Source of the DNA: Gracilaria domingensis
Lineage: Eukaryota; Rhodophyta; Florideophyceae; Gracilariales; Gracilariaceae
Direction: 5' to 3'
Length of the DNA stretch: 64,000 nucleotides
NCBI GenBank assembly: GCA_022539475.1
Contig: VCMS01000134.1
Coordinates: 1 to 64,000, forward strand
The notes under the pieces: generated by a model
What the model was told of the DNA's origin: nothing
The model's input: the letters and a program-made list of their open reading frames with translations, nothing else
Databases searched by the model: none
Position numbers and translations under genes: made by a program
Part shown: positions 53,417 through 63,002 of the stretch, in pieces
Numbering within the stretch: position 1 is the stretch's first letter
How the letters are laid out: each line of letters begins with the position of its first letter

Positions 53417-53773
53417 TCAGCGTACTATTCCGTGTTCATACTTAGCCATCTTAATTGCTGCGTTGAAAACATCCTTCAAAGATTTAAGTTGATGAGATTT
53501 AGATCCATAGCCAGCGGCTTTCATCTTCTGTAGCAGTATCAGCACTGTGTCATGATCATACCGTTGCTTTGGGCCTTGTGGTTTGCAGTTTGCCAGCGAA
53601 GTTGTATTCGTCTTTAACTGAGCAACTTGAGGTTGATTTGGTTGAGAATTGGGCGTCAGATCAGTAGACGATATAGTCTGAGGCTAAAGCAATGGGCATG
53701 GCCATTTTGGTGCGCCACTGGATGCAAGAGTTGCTACGGCATTTTGTTCGGCGATGGAAAGATTGTCGGACAT
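53417..53773 (-). CDS. Harbinger second ORF (DNA-binding partner candidate)
   Basis: Starts at the ATG 53773 (MSDNLSIAEQNAVATLA), convergent with the transposase. About 30 codons in there is an in-frame TAG; beyond it the same frame stays open to 53417. The stop would vanish if a 54-bp GT...AG stretch (GTAGCAACT to TTGCTTTAG) were spliced, which keeps the frame. The C-terminal part (QRYDHDTVLILLQKMKAAGY, SLKDVFNAAIKMAKYEHG) is helical and could be a reduced Myb/SANT-like fold, as in Harbinger partner proteins that take the transposase to the nucleus. That assignment rests mainly on position. Confidence 0.5.
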
Positions 53774-54152
53774 TTTATGGAACCTTGAGTAAAAGAAATT
53801 GTTCTAAAGAGTGGAAGAGGATGGAAGGGGTGTGGATCAGAGATGATTTTGAGAGGAAAAGGTGGAACTAGCATCGCTTAAGTACTCTTTGTAGCTGCTT
53901 AAGTACTCTTTGTAGCTGCTCTTGGGTTTCATACTGTTTGTGTTTTTTGGCGCCAAGCGGATGCGTTTGTCTCTGGAAATGTCTGCAAATGTTTCCACAA
54001 TTTCTAGAAATGTCCAATGTTTTTATGGATAGATTGTAGACATCTTGCCAAATGCTCCGTGTCCACGGTGCGTATTGTCTGTCTTTATGTGGAAAGGCCC
54101 TAAGTCCGATTAGTTTAAAAGATATGCAAGATAGAACTCACCACTCTTTTTC

Positions 54153-54200
54153 AAGGACGCATGCCCGCAGGGGATACATGCTCTGCGGGCATGTGTCCTT
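54153..54200. repeat. Strong hairpin just outside the Harbinger end
   Basis: AAGGACGCATGCCCGCAG pairs with CTGCGGGCATGTGTCCTT with one mismatch around a 12-base loop. Confidence 0.6.
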
Positions 54201-54774
54201 GCGGCTACGCGTGCTTGCGTGTGCTCGGTGCGAGTCGTACTTACAAGGTCCCCCTCATTTGACGAAATGTGTATGCGCAGGTACAATTGTGTGGTCGCGA
54301 CCACCGCGTCGAGTCGACACGGAGCACCATGCCAAGTAGAGTAGATTTAACCTGCCTCGCTTATTTTACTTGGCACGGAGCCCTGGGAGGCTGAGGCCAC
54401 CTCAAACGCCATTCTTCGACAAGTTGATGGATAAACAAAACAGAAATCGCGCGGCCTCCGGCTGAGAGCACGGTCAGATGCAGAAGCAGAAGCTTCAGAG
54501 GCACAAGCTAGAAGCTTTGCATATATCTGATAGCCTCTACCTTCGATCAACAATTTGCTGAATGACATTGGATTCGGACGCAAGCTTTGCAAGCACCCGG
54601 CAATGTTTGGCTCGTTTACGGACGCTCTAGAGTCGTACTCTACAGCAATTGGATGGACGAACGGGGGCCGTTGCGTCCTGCGGTTATACCTGCGGTACCG
54701 TGATATACCTCAGCCTTCTGCCACGCTGATGCAATTGCTTCCTAGTTGACGAGCTGTCGCTCAAGATATTTACT

Positions 54775-54913
54775 TGTCGGTAGGTAGGGGCGACGAGATC
54801 CGAACATGGATCTCGTCGGGCTGATGGAGACCGCCTATCAACACACACACAACACTCCTTGACAAGAGGGGTGCTGCTCCCAAGGGCAGGGAGGGTTGGG
54901 AAAAGAAAACCAA
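54775..54913 (+). ncRNA. Dispersed structured repeat, copy 1 (SINE-like)
   Basis: Begins TGTCGGTAGGTAGGGGCGA, followed by a perfect 10-bp hairpin GACGAGATCC/GGATCTCGTC (54792-54817), then a conserved block AAGAGGGGTGCTGCTCCCAA and GGGAGGG(T/C)TGGGAAAA. A copy lies reversed at 60122-60259, where the hairpin stem has changed sequence but still pairs. No known family recognised. Confidence 0.5.
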
Positions 54914-55630
54914 CGCAGCGAAACAGAATGCTAGTTCTCAAGGTTGATGCTGACCGCAACACCATCTGAGGGAGCAAGAAGGTGGATCAGCAAGCGCCGG
55001 CGGTACATCCGCCAGCGCTTGCTGTAAAGAGCATCTGGAGCTGCCGCGTGTCATTCGCTTACATAAATCCACTTCTTCGTTCCTCGACATTCTAATTTGG
55101 AAGTTGCAAAGCAACGGCGTAGCTGTCACATAACATTGTTAAAATAATACCCTTGTCACCTTGTCGTCCCAAGGTGACAAACAAACTACCATCGTGCCAT
55201 CGTGCCATCGTGTCATCGTGCCCAAAGCGATGTTCTTTGAAAGCCAAACATGTGGACTATTCGATGACAGTCGAGTTTGGAGAGGTGCAGAGGAGGAGGG
55301 GAGATGTCAAAAAAGACGGTAGTGTACGTCTTACGACAGACGGGGGGAAGCGGGTATCTACTTGCAACGCAAAAAAAGCGTCGTCTCGCTAGCTAGTTTG
55401 AAGAACCCAGCTTCTACTGCAAGCTTTATTCAGGTCCAGGTATCTGTCCGTTATCGAGTCGGCGTAGTTCACCGTACTGAGATTGCGAAAGTTCTGGAGT
55501 CAAAGTGCCTGAACAGGCAGCACCATGTCCATATGGTCGACAGAAGCTGAGCCAATCGTCAACAGCTGCAACCCCTCTCTCCAACAGTGGGATGGGCACA
55601 TCCGACAATCAGAACCATCTGTACGTCAAC
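54914..55630. other. No supported gene
   Basis: Short frames only. 55187-55243 is the second copy of the CCATCGTG...AAGCGATGTTCTTTGAAAG repeat. Confidence 0.45.
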
Positions 55631-58489
55631 TTAGCAAGGCGGCCAATCAAAAAGAATTCTCATTTCGTCGAGCTTGGTGAAACTTGTGTCACCCTTCTCC
55701 TTCTTGATCTTCTCAAGATCGCCAAAGTATCTCGGTAAACCCCGTCTGTGTCTCACGGTCATCATGCGTTCGTCCACCGTATCCTCTGTCACATACGTGA
55801 GCGTCTCCACGGGACGGGTCTGACCAATACGATGGATGCGATTCACTGCCTGCAGCTCCAGCGCATGGTCCAAACCCACCTCGAACAACACAACAACATT
55901 CGCCATCGTCAGCGTCAGCCCGCACGCCCCCAACCGCATGCTGAACACCATTGCTGCCACTTCGACGTCCTCCGCAAACTGCCGTATGATCTTGCCGCGC
56001 TTCACCGCGGACATGGAGCCATCAAGCGTGAGAGTCCTGTGCCCGGCGCGCTCTAGCGCAGTCCTGATGGCCGCTTGAACATCCCGGAACTCCGAGAAGA
56101 TCACAAACTTGTTTGTATCATCCCTCACTCGGTACGATGTGATGTCCTCGATCAGCTGCTTGATCTTTGCTCCGGTATCAATTCCCCCGGGCAGTTGCAC
56201 GTCTGATGCTTTGCCGCAGTAACCGACGACGCGCGAAGTAGTTCCAGCACTGCACACGCGAGCCTCGGGCAAAACCCCGTCCGCCATCATTCGGACAGGT
56301 ATCAGCGATTGGAGCAGCGGAAGCACATTCACACCGAACAACCGCTCGCTCTTCAGGCGCGGAAACGCAGCACTTCGAATCTTGTCCTCCACAGTCTTGT
56401 ATATTGACTTTTCCAAACGATCCGCCTTCACTTTGACCAAGCGGCCAGAGGCGGAAGGTAACTCGACCAGAGTGGAGCCACGGAACTCCTGGTCTTTGAC
56501 GTGTCTCATCATGAGGCTCTTGAGCACATATGCCAAGCGGGGAACAATGAAGATGGTGTCGATATTCACGGCATTGTTCCTGGGGTGTCCGAAGGTCGCT
56601 TTGTTGAAATGGGATGTGATGAACTCAAAGTCTTTCGAGGACGAAAAGGGTACCACGCCTAGAAACCGCATCGTGCCGAGAAAAGTGGGTAATTGGTTTC
56701 CAAACGGCGTACCTGAGATTGCCCATCGACGAGAAGATACCAATTCATGGTTCAGCACAGATGCACAGTTGTTCGCGCCGCCACGCAGATAGGTACTCTC
56801 GTCGATGATAAGGCGATACCAGTGGATCTTAGTCAGCGAATCGTAGTTGTTGCGTGAAAGCACGCCATATGTTGTGAGCACCACATCATAACTGGCGATC
56901 CTGGTCGCGTTCTTCGTTCGCGGGCCGTACCACGTGAGTACGCGCAATGGATTACGTAGCTTTGTCTTCAACTCTTGCTCCCATTGCTTGAGCAACGTTA
57001 CGGGACAGATGACGAGCGTGGCGCCACTGCTGATGAGATCCGAGCGATAGTCAGCAACGGAGGCACATCGACTTTGACGCGCATGCTCGATGGTTGAGTC
57101 GATGAGCGAGATAGCGATGATGGTCTTGCCGAGACCCATCTCTTCCGCAAGCACACCACCGACGACAGGAGGCGGCGGGACTGCGGACAATGCCCCGGTG
57201 AGCGGACAATAATACAGAGTTCGTTCGGCATCGTCCCGATCTTTGGCAGAGATTGGAATCCAGAACGGGTCGTTCAAACTTCGCATTTTCTCGCGGTCAA
57301 TCATCCATGCAAGACTCTCACGCTGATAGGGGCGTAACTGCAGCCTAATATTGCTGGGCTGCTCCTCGGCACGCTGATAACCAGCGGACACGGTGAACAG
57401 ACTGGAACGCAAGAACGCGTGATGAATTGAGTTGAAACCCGTGTCATGGTTGAGCTCATCGCATATCTCCTTCAACTCGTCCTTCATATCCTGGCAACGT
57501 TCGCGAAGTTCGTAGTCACTGAAACGCAGCGTTGACAAGAGCGATCTGAAAGTCTCCGTCTGGCTGCCTTGCAGCTTTGCGTCGAGAACGGAGCCGACGA
57601 CGGCTGGTGCTGTATGGGGCGATACGTGATTGCTTTCGTCAGCGTAATGGGGCTGCAGCATGGAAAAGACGTCGTACAGAGCGAAGGTATTGGTCGGCAA
57701 GGTCATTTTGTGTGTGAGCCGATACTTGGCGAGAAGCGTTGCCGATGGAGTCCGGAGCGGGACGCCTCCATCAACGGGCGTCATGATAGAGTACGGCGAG
57801 CTGAGTGTGCAAAACTTGGCGGCGTTGGCAAACACGGAACCGAATGCCTTGGGGGTGAGGTAGACGGCGAGACGCACTCGACAGCAATTGGAAGAATCAA
57901 GATGCTTGAGTTTGTCCACAACGGCGCGTCGTTTGGAGAGCCATTGGCGCTGCTCGGTGAGGAGGTCAGCTCTCCCTGGATATGAGATTCCCACATCGAG
58001 AAGGCCTATATCACACGAAAGCGCCCTTTGTTCGTTGTCGAGTGCGCCATGATGCGACACGGACCACAGCACCTCGACGAGCCCCGAGCCCATTGACGAT
58101 CGCAGCGACTGCAGCAGGGCTTCCGGTACGGCTTCCTTGTCGTCAAAGACATAGTTTGGCAGCCGCGCCAGCTGGTTGGCCTCGGACATGGGGTCCTCCG
58201 CCTCCTCCTCGTTGTCGTACATGAACAGGCTGCCGGCGACGGTGAGCCCGGGTTTCAGGTCGAGCCCCATCTCGCGTGCGATCAGGTCCACCTCTTTGGC
58301 GGTGCAGCCGGCGAGCTGCGCGTTGCACTGCGAGGGGAGCGAGGCGGCGTCGGCCTCGCCGCACCCTAGCGTCTGCTCCACGCGGGTGGCCGAGAGGTGC
58401 GAGCAGTACGGGCGCCACAGGTCGCATGTGGCCGACAAGCAGGCGTGCGCCCGCGGGGTCGGCGACGGGCGGCGGCGACTGGCTGGCAT
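55631..58489 (-). CDS. SNF2-family helicase, Rad5/Rad16-like
   Basis: Nuclear ATP-dependent DNA translocase of the SNF2 superfamily. 952 residues from the ATG at 58489 to the stop at 55631. Residues 1-360 are not assigned. The ATPase lobe starts at LRPYQRESLAWMIDRE (about 386-400). Motif I is EEMGLGKT (449-456), motif II DEST (563-566, where DEAH is usual) and motif III ISGTPFGNQ (about 591-599). The C-terminal lobe has FVIFSEFRDVQAAI, GACGLTLTMANVVVLFE and motif VI QAVNRIHRIGQTRPV (about 880-894). The insert between lobes fits the Rad5/Rad16/HLTF branch, but I see no RING finger. Upstream coding-like sequence suggests the real N-terminus is longer. Confidence 0.85.
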   Translation of the reverse strand: MPASRRRPSPTPRAHACLSATCDLWRPYCSHLSATRVEQTLGCGEADAASLPSQCNAQLAGCTAKEVDLIAREMGLDLKPGLTVAGSLFMYDNEEEAEDPMSEANQLARLPNYVFDDKEAVPEALLQSLRSSMGSGLVEVLWSVSHHGALDNEQRALSCDIGLLDVGISYPGRADLLTEQRQWLSKRRAVVDKLKHLDSSNCCRVRLAVYLTPKAFGSVFANAAKFCTLSSPYSIMTPVDGGVPLRTPSATLLAKYRLTHKMTLPTNTFALYDVFSMLQPHYADESNHVSPHTAPAVVGSVLDAKLQGSQTETFRSLLSTLRFSDYELRERCQDMKDELKEICDELNHDTGFNSIHHAFLRSSLFTVSAGYQRAEEQPSNIRLQLRPYQRESLAWMIDREKMRSLNDPFWIPISAKDRDDAERTLYYCPLTGALSAVPPPPVVGGVLAEEMGLGKTIIAISLIDSTIEHARQSRCASVADYRSDLISSGATLVICPVTLLKQWEQELKTKLRNPLRVLTWYGPRTKNATRIASYDVVLTTYGVLSRNNYDSLTKIHWYRLIIDESTYLRGGANNCASVLNHELVSSRRWAISGTPFGNQLPTFLGTMRFLGVVPFSSSKDFEFITSHFNKATFGHPRNNAVNIDTIFIVPRLAYVLKSLMMRHVKDQEFRGSTLVELPSASGRLVKVKADRLEKSIYKTVEDKIRSAAFPRLKSERLFGVNVLPLLQSLIPVRMMADGVLPEARVCSAGTTSRVVGYCGKASDVQLPGGIDTGAKIKQLIEDITSYRVRDDTNKFVIFSEFRDVQAAIRTALERAGHRTLTLDGSMSAVKRGKIIRQFAEDVEVAAMVFSMRLGACGLTLTMANVVVLFEVGLDHALELQAVNRIHRIGQTRPVETLTYVTEDTVDERMMTVRHRRGLPRYFGDLEKIKKEKGDTSFTKLDEMRILFDWPPC

Positions 58490-59935
58490 TGGAGGACTCG
58501 GCGGCGGCGGGCGACCGAAGCTTGTTAAGAAGCTTCATGTGCATCGTATTCTTCTTCTTCTTGGTGGTGGTGCTGCTGCGCGCGCGGAGCTGCAGCGGCT
58601 TGTCGAGGTCCCACAGCGCGCGCAGCTTGCTCAGCTCCGGGTTGGACGCGCCGCGCAGAGACGTGCTCGCCGACCACGACGGGCGGCGCTTGACGGCGGC
58701 CGAGGGGTGGCTCTTGACGATGGGCGAGGGGCGGCGCAACGGCGATGGCACAGAGGACGGCTCGCGCTTGACGGCGGCGGCGGTCGGCGAGGAAGCGAAT
58801 GCGGACGGACGGAGGGGCGAGTCGGAGCGCCGGGCGGCGGGCGACGACGGCGGCGTGATGAAGAACGGCGAGACGCGCTTGACGCGGCACCTGGGCGGCG
58901 TGGTCGGCGCGGCGGGCGGCGGCAGCGACCATTCCCGCGATGAGTCGCAGCGAGGCGGCGACGGCGGTGAGACGGCGGGCGACGATGGCGGCAACAGCGA
59001 GGCGAGCGGCCCGATGGGCGGCGGCGACGGCGAGACGGATGGCGCATGCAGAACGAGGTGACGGGGGGGACGAGCAGCTGCGGCGGCGACGGCCACGGCG
59101 GCGACGGCGTGCGGCTCGAGGCGACGGGAGCGCGCTGCTGCGGCGGCGGCGTGCGGCACGAGGCAACGGGCGCGGCTCGCTGCTGCGACGGCGCCGGCGA
59201 CAGCGACGGCGACGCGGGCGGCGTGGGCTCCAGCGGCGACGGCGACGGCGCGCGCGGAGCGCCGTCGGTGGCGGCGGGCTGCTGCGCGGCGGGCGGCGGC
59301 GGCGGCGACGGCGGCGGCGTGGGCTCGAGCGCGAGCGGCGGCGTGGGCTCGAGCGCGGGCGGCGGCGACGGGCTGCGCGGCGCGGCGGCGTCGCGCGCGC
59401 CGTCGTCGGACAGCAGGTCGACGACCTCGACGCGCGGCGGCGGCGAAAGCGGCGCGTCGCCGCCGGCCACGAAGCGGCGCATGGCGGCGTCGCGGCGCGC
59501 GCGCGGCGGCAGCAGCGCGCGCGGCACGCGCGGCGGCGCGCGCGCCTCGCGCGCGCGCGCGCGCAGCAGGCGCCAGCCGGGCGCGGCGAACAGCGCCATG
59601 CAGTGCAGCGGCCACGCGGGGCACGCGGCGGCGCGCGCGTCGCACACCAGGCAGAAGCAGCGCGCGCAGTGGCGCGCGTTGCGGCGCTGCGCGGCGTCCA
59701 GCACGGGCGCGTGGAACGCGTGGTGCGGGCAGTGCTCGCGCGCGTGCGGCGGCGTGCGCGGCGGGGGGGCGGCGCGGCCGGCGCGGCGGCGGGCAGCGTG
59801 CGGCGGCGCTTGGGCGGCGGGGCGCCGCGCGGCGGCGATGTCAGCGGCGGCGGCGGCGCGATCGGCGCGAGCTGCGGCGCGCACTTGTGCGGCGGCGCGA
59901 GCTGCACGCGCGGCGTTTCAGTTCTCGCTCCACGC
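58450..59935 (-). CDS. Probable N-terminal part of the helicase: Cys/His cluster, SIM, Pro-rich linker
   Basis: Upstream of the helicase the minus strand stays protein-like but in changing frames. Near 59.75-59.60 kb is a Cys/His cluster, EHCPHHAFHAPV then HCARCFCLVCDARAAACPAW and LHC, resembling zinc-binding clusters I recall from uncharacterised plant and protist nuclear proteins. VEVVDLLSDDG near 59.43 kb fits a SUMO-interacting motif. Ser/Pro-rich sequence follows, then SNPELSKLRALWDLDKPLQL near 58.6 kb. The likely frame changes around 59.77, 59.05 and 58.45 kb, at GC homopolymers, so consensus indels or short introns are possible. No ATG opens the cluster frame. It may instead be a separate gene. 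Confidence 0.4.
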
Positions 59936-59936
59936 G

Positions 59937-59966
59937 TTTTGGCGCCAAAACGGCGCCATGACGTCA
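59937..59966 (-). promoter_or_regulatory. E2F-like palindrome plus CRE-like site
   Basis: TTTTGGCGCCAAAA (59937-59950) is a perfect palindrome with two E2F-type TTTSGCGC half sites. TGACGTCA (59959-59966) is the consensus CRE/bZIP site. Both lie just upstream of the helicase N-terminal region. E2F control suits a DNA-repair translocase. The role is inferred. Confidence 0.5.
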
Positions 59967-60121
59967 CGCCACGTGCGGCACGCGCGGCTGTACGCTGTAC
60001 ACTGTCAATCACAGCGACTGAAACTGGCGCATGTACCGCCGCCAATCGCTGATCTACCTTCTCGCTTCTCGCGATGGTGGCGCGCTTACCATCACCGCCG
60101 GGAGTCGAGCCCAGTGTGAGG

Positions 60122-60259
60122 CCTGGTTGCTTTGTTTTCCCAGCCCTCCCCACCCTTTGGGAGCAGCGTCCCCCTTGTAGAGGGGTGCTGTGTGCGCGGG
60201 ACAGTGTCCATTTAGCACGACGGGGTCGAGTTCCGATCCCGTCACCCAAGCAACCGACA
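60122..60259 (-). ncRNA. Dispersed structured repeat, copy 2 (SINE-like)
   Basis: The reverse complement starts TGTCGGTTGCTTGGGTGAC, then GACGGGATC...CCCGTC (60219-60243) forms a stem at the place of the copy 1 hairpin, followed by TACAAGGGGGACGCTGCTCC and GGGAGGGCTGGGAAAA. Just past its 3' end on the minus strand is a T-arm-like CTGGGCTCGACTCCCGG. Confidence 0.5.
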
Positions 60260-61406
60260 CATAAAGATCGTAGGCGAAAGCTCGTCAGAGAGCGTACGAT
60301 AAGGGGCAATTGTCTTTTTACTCTGCAATTGCTTTGGCGACCAAGTCGCCACCCGCGCGCTTGGGATCGCGCCCACCTTTGCACCGAATGCGCATCGAGA
60401 ATTTCGTATGGTTGGAGCAGCTGCCCTTCGGGTACGAGATGTGCGTGATGGACGCGGACTGCTGCTCGCAACGCGTCGAAACGGAGCCAAACCAAGGAAT
60501 GTCGTCACACGCGCGCGAGGCCGATGGCGTGCTCCCCTTGTGGCCCAGAACCGTCGCTGCGTTCGCACTGCCCACTCGCATCTCTCTTCTGCGCTCGCCT
60601 TCAGTCGCGCTTCCTCTCGTCTGTCCGATCACGGTGCAGCTCCGCCTTGGTCCAAATTTGAGAGAGCTACTACTTCAAACCTTCAGATGTTGCTTTTTAG
60701 AACAACGCAACTCAACAAATCTGGGTTGACGCCTATTTAAAGTCTCCTATTGCGAGCAGTGCAGATATGCTCTCTTTTCTTCCAAACATTACGTTCATGC
60801 TATGACTACTTTTTTCATTCAAATAGTTTTTGTCCCATTATTTGAGCGCGCTTCCCAGCTTGTTCCTGCTGCTCGGCTTATATGACTCTTACAAGTTTTC
60901 TTAAAAAATAAACCCCAACAAGTCTTTATATCAACGAAAACAATTTTGAATCAGCCGTTTACCACGCCCGTATTTGTGACTACATTTTTGAATTTCCATT
61001 TATTGCAATTTGGGAGCAGCTTGCCGCCAAAAGCGTAGCTTTGGTAGTTTTGCAAGCCAAAGCCTTGGCGGCAAGCAGTCTGCCCTCCACGATGTTTGAT
61101 CCATCACCTTCCACTCTGCGCTGCGTTTACAATTTGTGTAGGCTCTGTCATTTTCACCCACCCATCCACTCCCAAGGGACATGTGGCACCCTCAAGGTGC
61201 TCGTGGAACTGGATTGCTATGTAATCCACTGGCGTTTGCAATGTGAACTGCCGCACTTTCCTTCTGCCAAAACAGTAAAGATCGCTCTTAACAGCTGTGA
61301 TACACATGGACAATAACTATTATATCTACCCGGGCAGCCGTAACCGTACCCGCAGGTTCCTGTGTGCACCTAGAAACTTTGTCACACATGCCCCTAACCA
61401 CCATCA
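60260..61406. other. Intergenic, no supported gene
   Basis: Short frames only. A GCTTGCCGCCAA/TTGGCGGCAAGC inverted pair (about 61019-61075) and a single MITE-like end (CCGTATTTGTGACTAC near 60969) are present. Confidence 0.45.
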
Positions 61407-62969
61407 TCACATCACCTGCAATACCAGCACTTGATGCCGAATATCTGGGAATATTTTCATCCCTATGAACTCCTTCTTCTCTACTAACTCAACTGTTTGA
61501 TCATCCACCAACCTTTTAACAGCCTTCACATAGTTCAAATTGCGTTCTTGAATACTGAAAACAACGAAACCGCCTGATTTGACAACGCGAACCATCTCAG
61601 CAATGCACGGAAGCGGCGTGATTTGCTTCGGTGCCAATCCTCCAATGCACATTGCTGCATCATACTTTGCTCTTGGCAGCGGCAATCCTTCGTTGGCGTT
61701 ACACACGTAGTATCGCTTATACAACGACCGACGTTTAGCTTCAGAGAGCATTCCTTCCGAAGCGTCCAATGCCTCAATGTTGTCATGACCATACTTGCTC
61801 AATAAGAGGAATGCGTTTCTTCCTGTTCCAGCCGCCACATCGAGAATGAGGGGTCCATTGGAGTGGGAAGATTCTTTCATCCGGAGGTACTTCATGAGCA
61901 GCTGGGTGCCCATTTCAGGGCATATAAACCCAGCGTTTGTACTAAGTTCGTCATAGCATGGAGAGACTTCATTGTACATGCCTGCGTTGTCATCTTCTTG
62001 CAACAGCTTCACAACCAAATGCAAGGCTTCCTCCAATGTTTGCTCTCCCGCGTAGCGGACCAGTCGTAGACTCTCCAACAGGGGGGTGGTTTGGTACATT
62101 ACATTAGGCTTGGTCCCGATCCTCTCTGCATTGTACTGGACGGCAAAGTTATCCCAAAGCACGATGTCATCCGTCTTAAATTGATGCGTAAGAGTTTCTA
62201 CGTCACAAACTTGGGAATAAACACGGGCAAGTAGGGCATCACTATCCTCTCGGGACATACTGGGGCTCCATCGAGTGTACTTCTTGTTCACGTATAGAAG
62301 CGGAGTGCCAGTCTTGGGGTGCCTGATAACTGCCGGGTGTAAGGCAGTAGTTCGATCATCATCACGATTGTCCAGAGAATGGAGGAATGTCGCAGGGTAC
62401 AGCTCTTCCTTTGTTTCATCAGGCAGACCATTGAACATTTTCGATGTGTTCCGGAAACAAATTTGTTTGACAGTACCGGACTGATGTAGGGGGCACCAGA
62501 TGTTAACGATAGGAGGGTTTATTCGCCAGCTCCGGGTAGATGAGAAGGCTGGGGACTGATCGAGCTCAACATGAGCGCCCGAGTCAGAAAATTGAACATT
62601 AGCCTCGGCTTGGTGAGATGGCTCTCCGAACAGGTGACCTAATTTGAGCAAAGAAAGACGGGCTGAGGAGCATTCGGCCTGCAGTTGGGCGGCCGCAGAA
62701 GGGAGTATGACAACGGTATGAATCCATAGTAATTGACGTACTTGATGGAGGTGGTCATTGGAGGCCAGATCAACGCCCGTTACTACAACTCCGAAGGGAT
62801 GATGTTCTGTGACGTTCATGTTGAGTGAATCGCTAACTTTGCGGACTGCCAGGGTTCTGTCTCGTTGAATGCTATAAGTGATGAACCGGAGCAAGCTCGC
62901 TACAATGTGGACCGAGGCGACATATCGGCTCCAAGCGAAGCGAGTGGAAGGTTGACAACACATACTCAT
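61407..62969 (-). CDS. TauD-like domain fused to METTL27-like methyltransferase
   Basis: 520 residues from the ATG at 62969, the first in frame; an internal ATG before NVTEHHPFGVVV (residue 51) is an alternative, and the stretch between could be a targeting peptide. Residues about 51-300 resemble the TauD/TfdA Fe(II)/2-oxoglutarate dioxygenase fold: an HxE at 133-135 (AHVELDQS), MFNGLPDETKEEL, HPAVIRHPKTGTPLLYVNKK, SREDSDALLARV and DDIVLWDNFAVQY. The distal His expected after WDN is Tyr279, and the usual 2-oxoglutarate Arg seems to be Gln293, so activity is doubtful. Residues about 355-520 are a class I SAM methyltransferase: motif I LDVAAGTGRN (about 376-385), then ALDASEGMLSEAKRR, CIGGLAPKQ and VVKSGGFVVFS, closest in style to METTL27/WBSCR27. 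The substrate is unknown. Confidence 0.8.
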   Translation of the reverse strand: MSMCCQPSTRFAWSRYVASVHIVASLLRFITYSIQRDRTLAVRKVSDSLNMNVTEHHPFGVVVTGVDLASNDHLHQVRQLLWIHTVVILPSAAAQLQAECSSARLSLLKLGHLFGEPSHQAEANVQFSDSGAHVELDQSPAFSSTRSWRINPPIVNIWCPLHQSGTVKQICFRNTSKMFNGLPDETKEELYPATFLHSLDNRDDDRTTALHPAVIRHPKTGTPLLYVNKKYTRWSPSMSREDSDALLARVYSQVCDVETLTHQFKTDDIVLWDNFAVQYNAERIGTKPNVMYQTTPLLESLRLVRYAGEQTLEEALHLVVKLLQEDDNAGMYNEVSPCYDELSTNAGFICPEMGTQLLMKYLRMKESSHSNGPLILDVAAGTGRNAFLLLSKYGHDNIEALDASEGMLSEAKRRSLYKRYYVCNANEGLPLPRAKYDAAMCIGGLAPKQITPLPCIAEMVRVVKSGGFVVFSIQERNLNYVKAVKRLVDDQTVELVEKKEFIGMKIFPDIRHQVLVLQVM

Positions 62970-63002
62970 ACATATAAAATGCCCTCGTAACCTGAGATTA
63001 TC

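Larger units (their letters stand above)
50204..54100 (+). mobile_element. PIF/Harbinger DNA transposon, complete
   Basis: Inverted ends begin GGGCCTTTCCACATAAAGAC and match over at least 25 bp at 54076-54100. The 3-bp duplication TAA lies at 50201-50203 and 54101-54103, as expected for PIF/Harbinger (TWA). Inside are a DDE transposase on the plus strand and a convergent second ORF on the minus strand, the usual two-gene layout. 3897 bp in total. A 1.2-kb CCG-rich stretch precedes the transposase. Perfect ends and an intact transposase suggest recent activity. Confidence 0.95.

Noticed and set aside
58176-60119. Plus-strand frames of 255-370 codons
   Set aside because: Opposite to the helicase N-terminal region, composed of Arg/Gly/Ala runs, with no domain.
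60060-60120. T-arm-like CTGGGCTCGACTCCCGG on the minus strand as a tRNA
   Set aside because: No matching D arm, anticodon arm or acceptor stem could be built.
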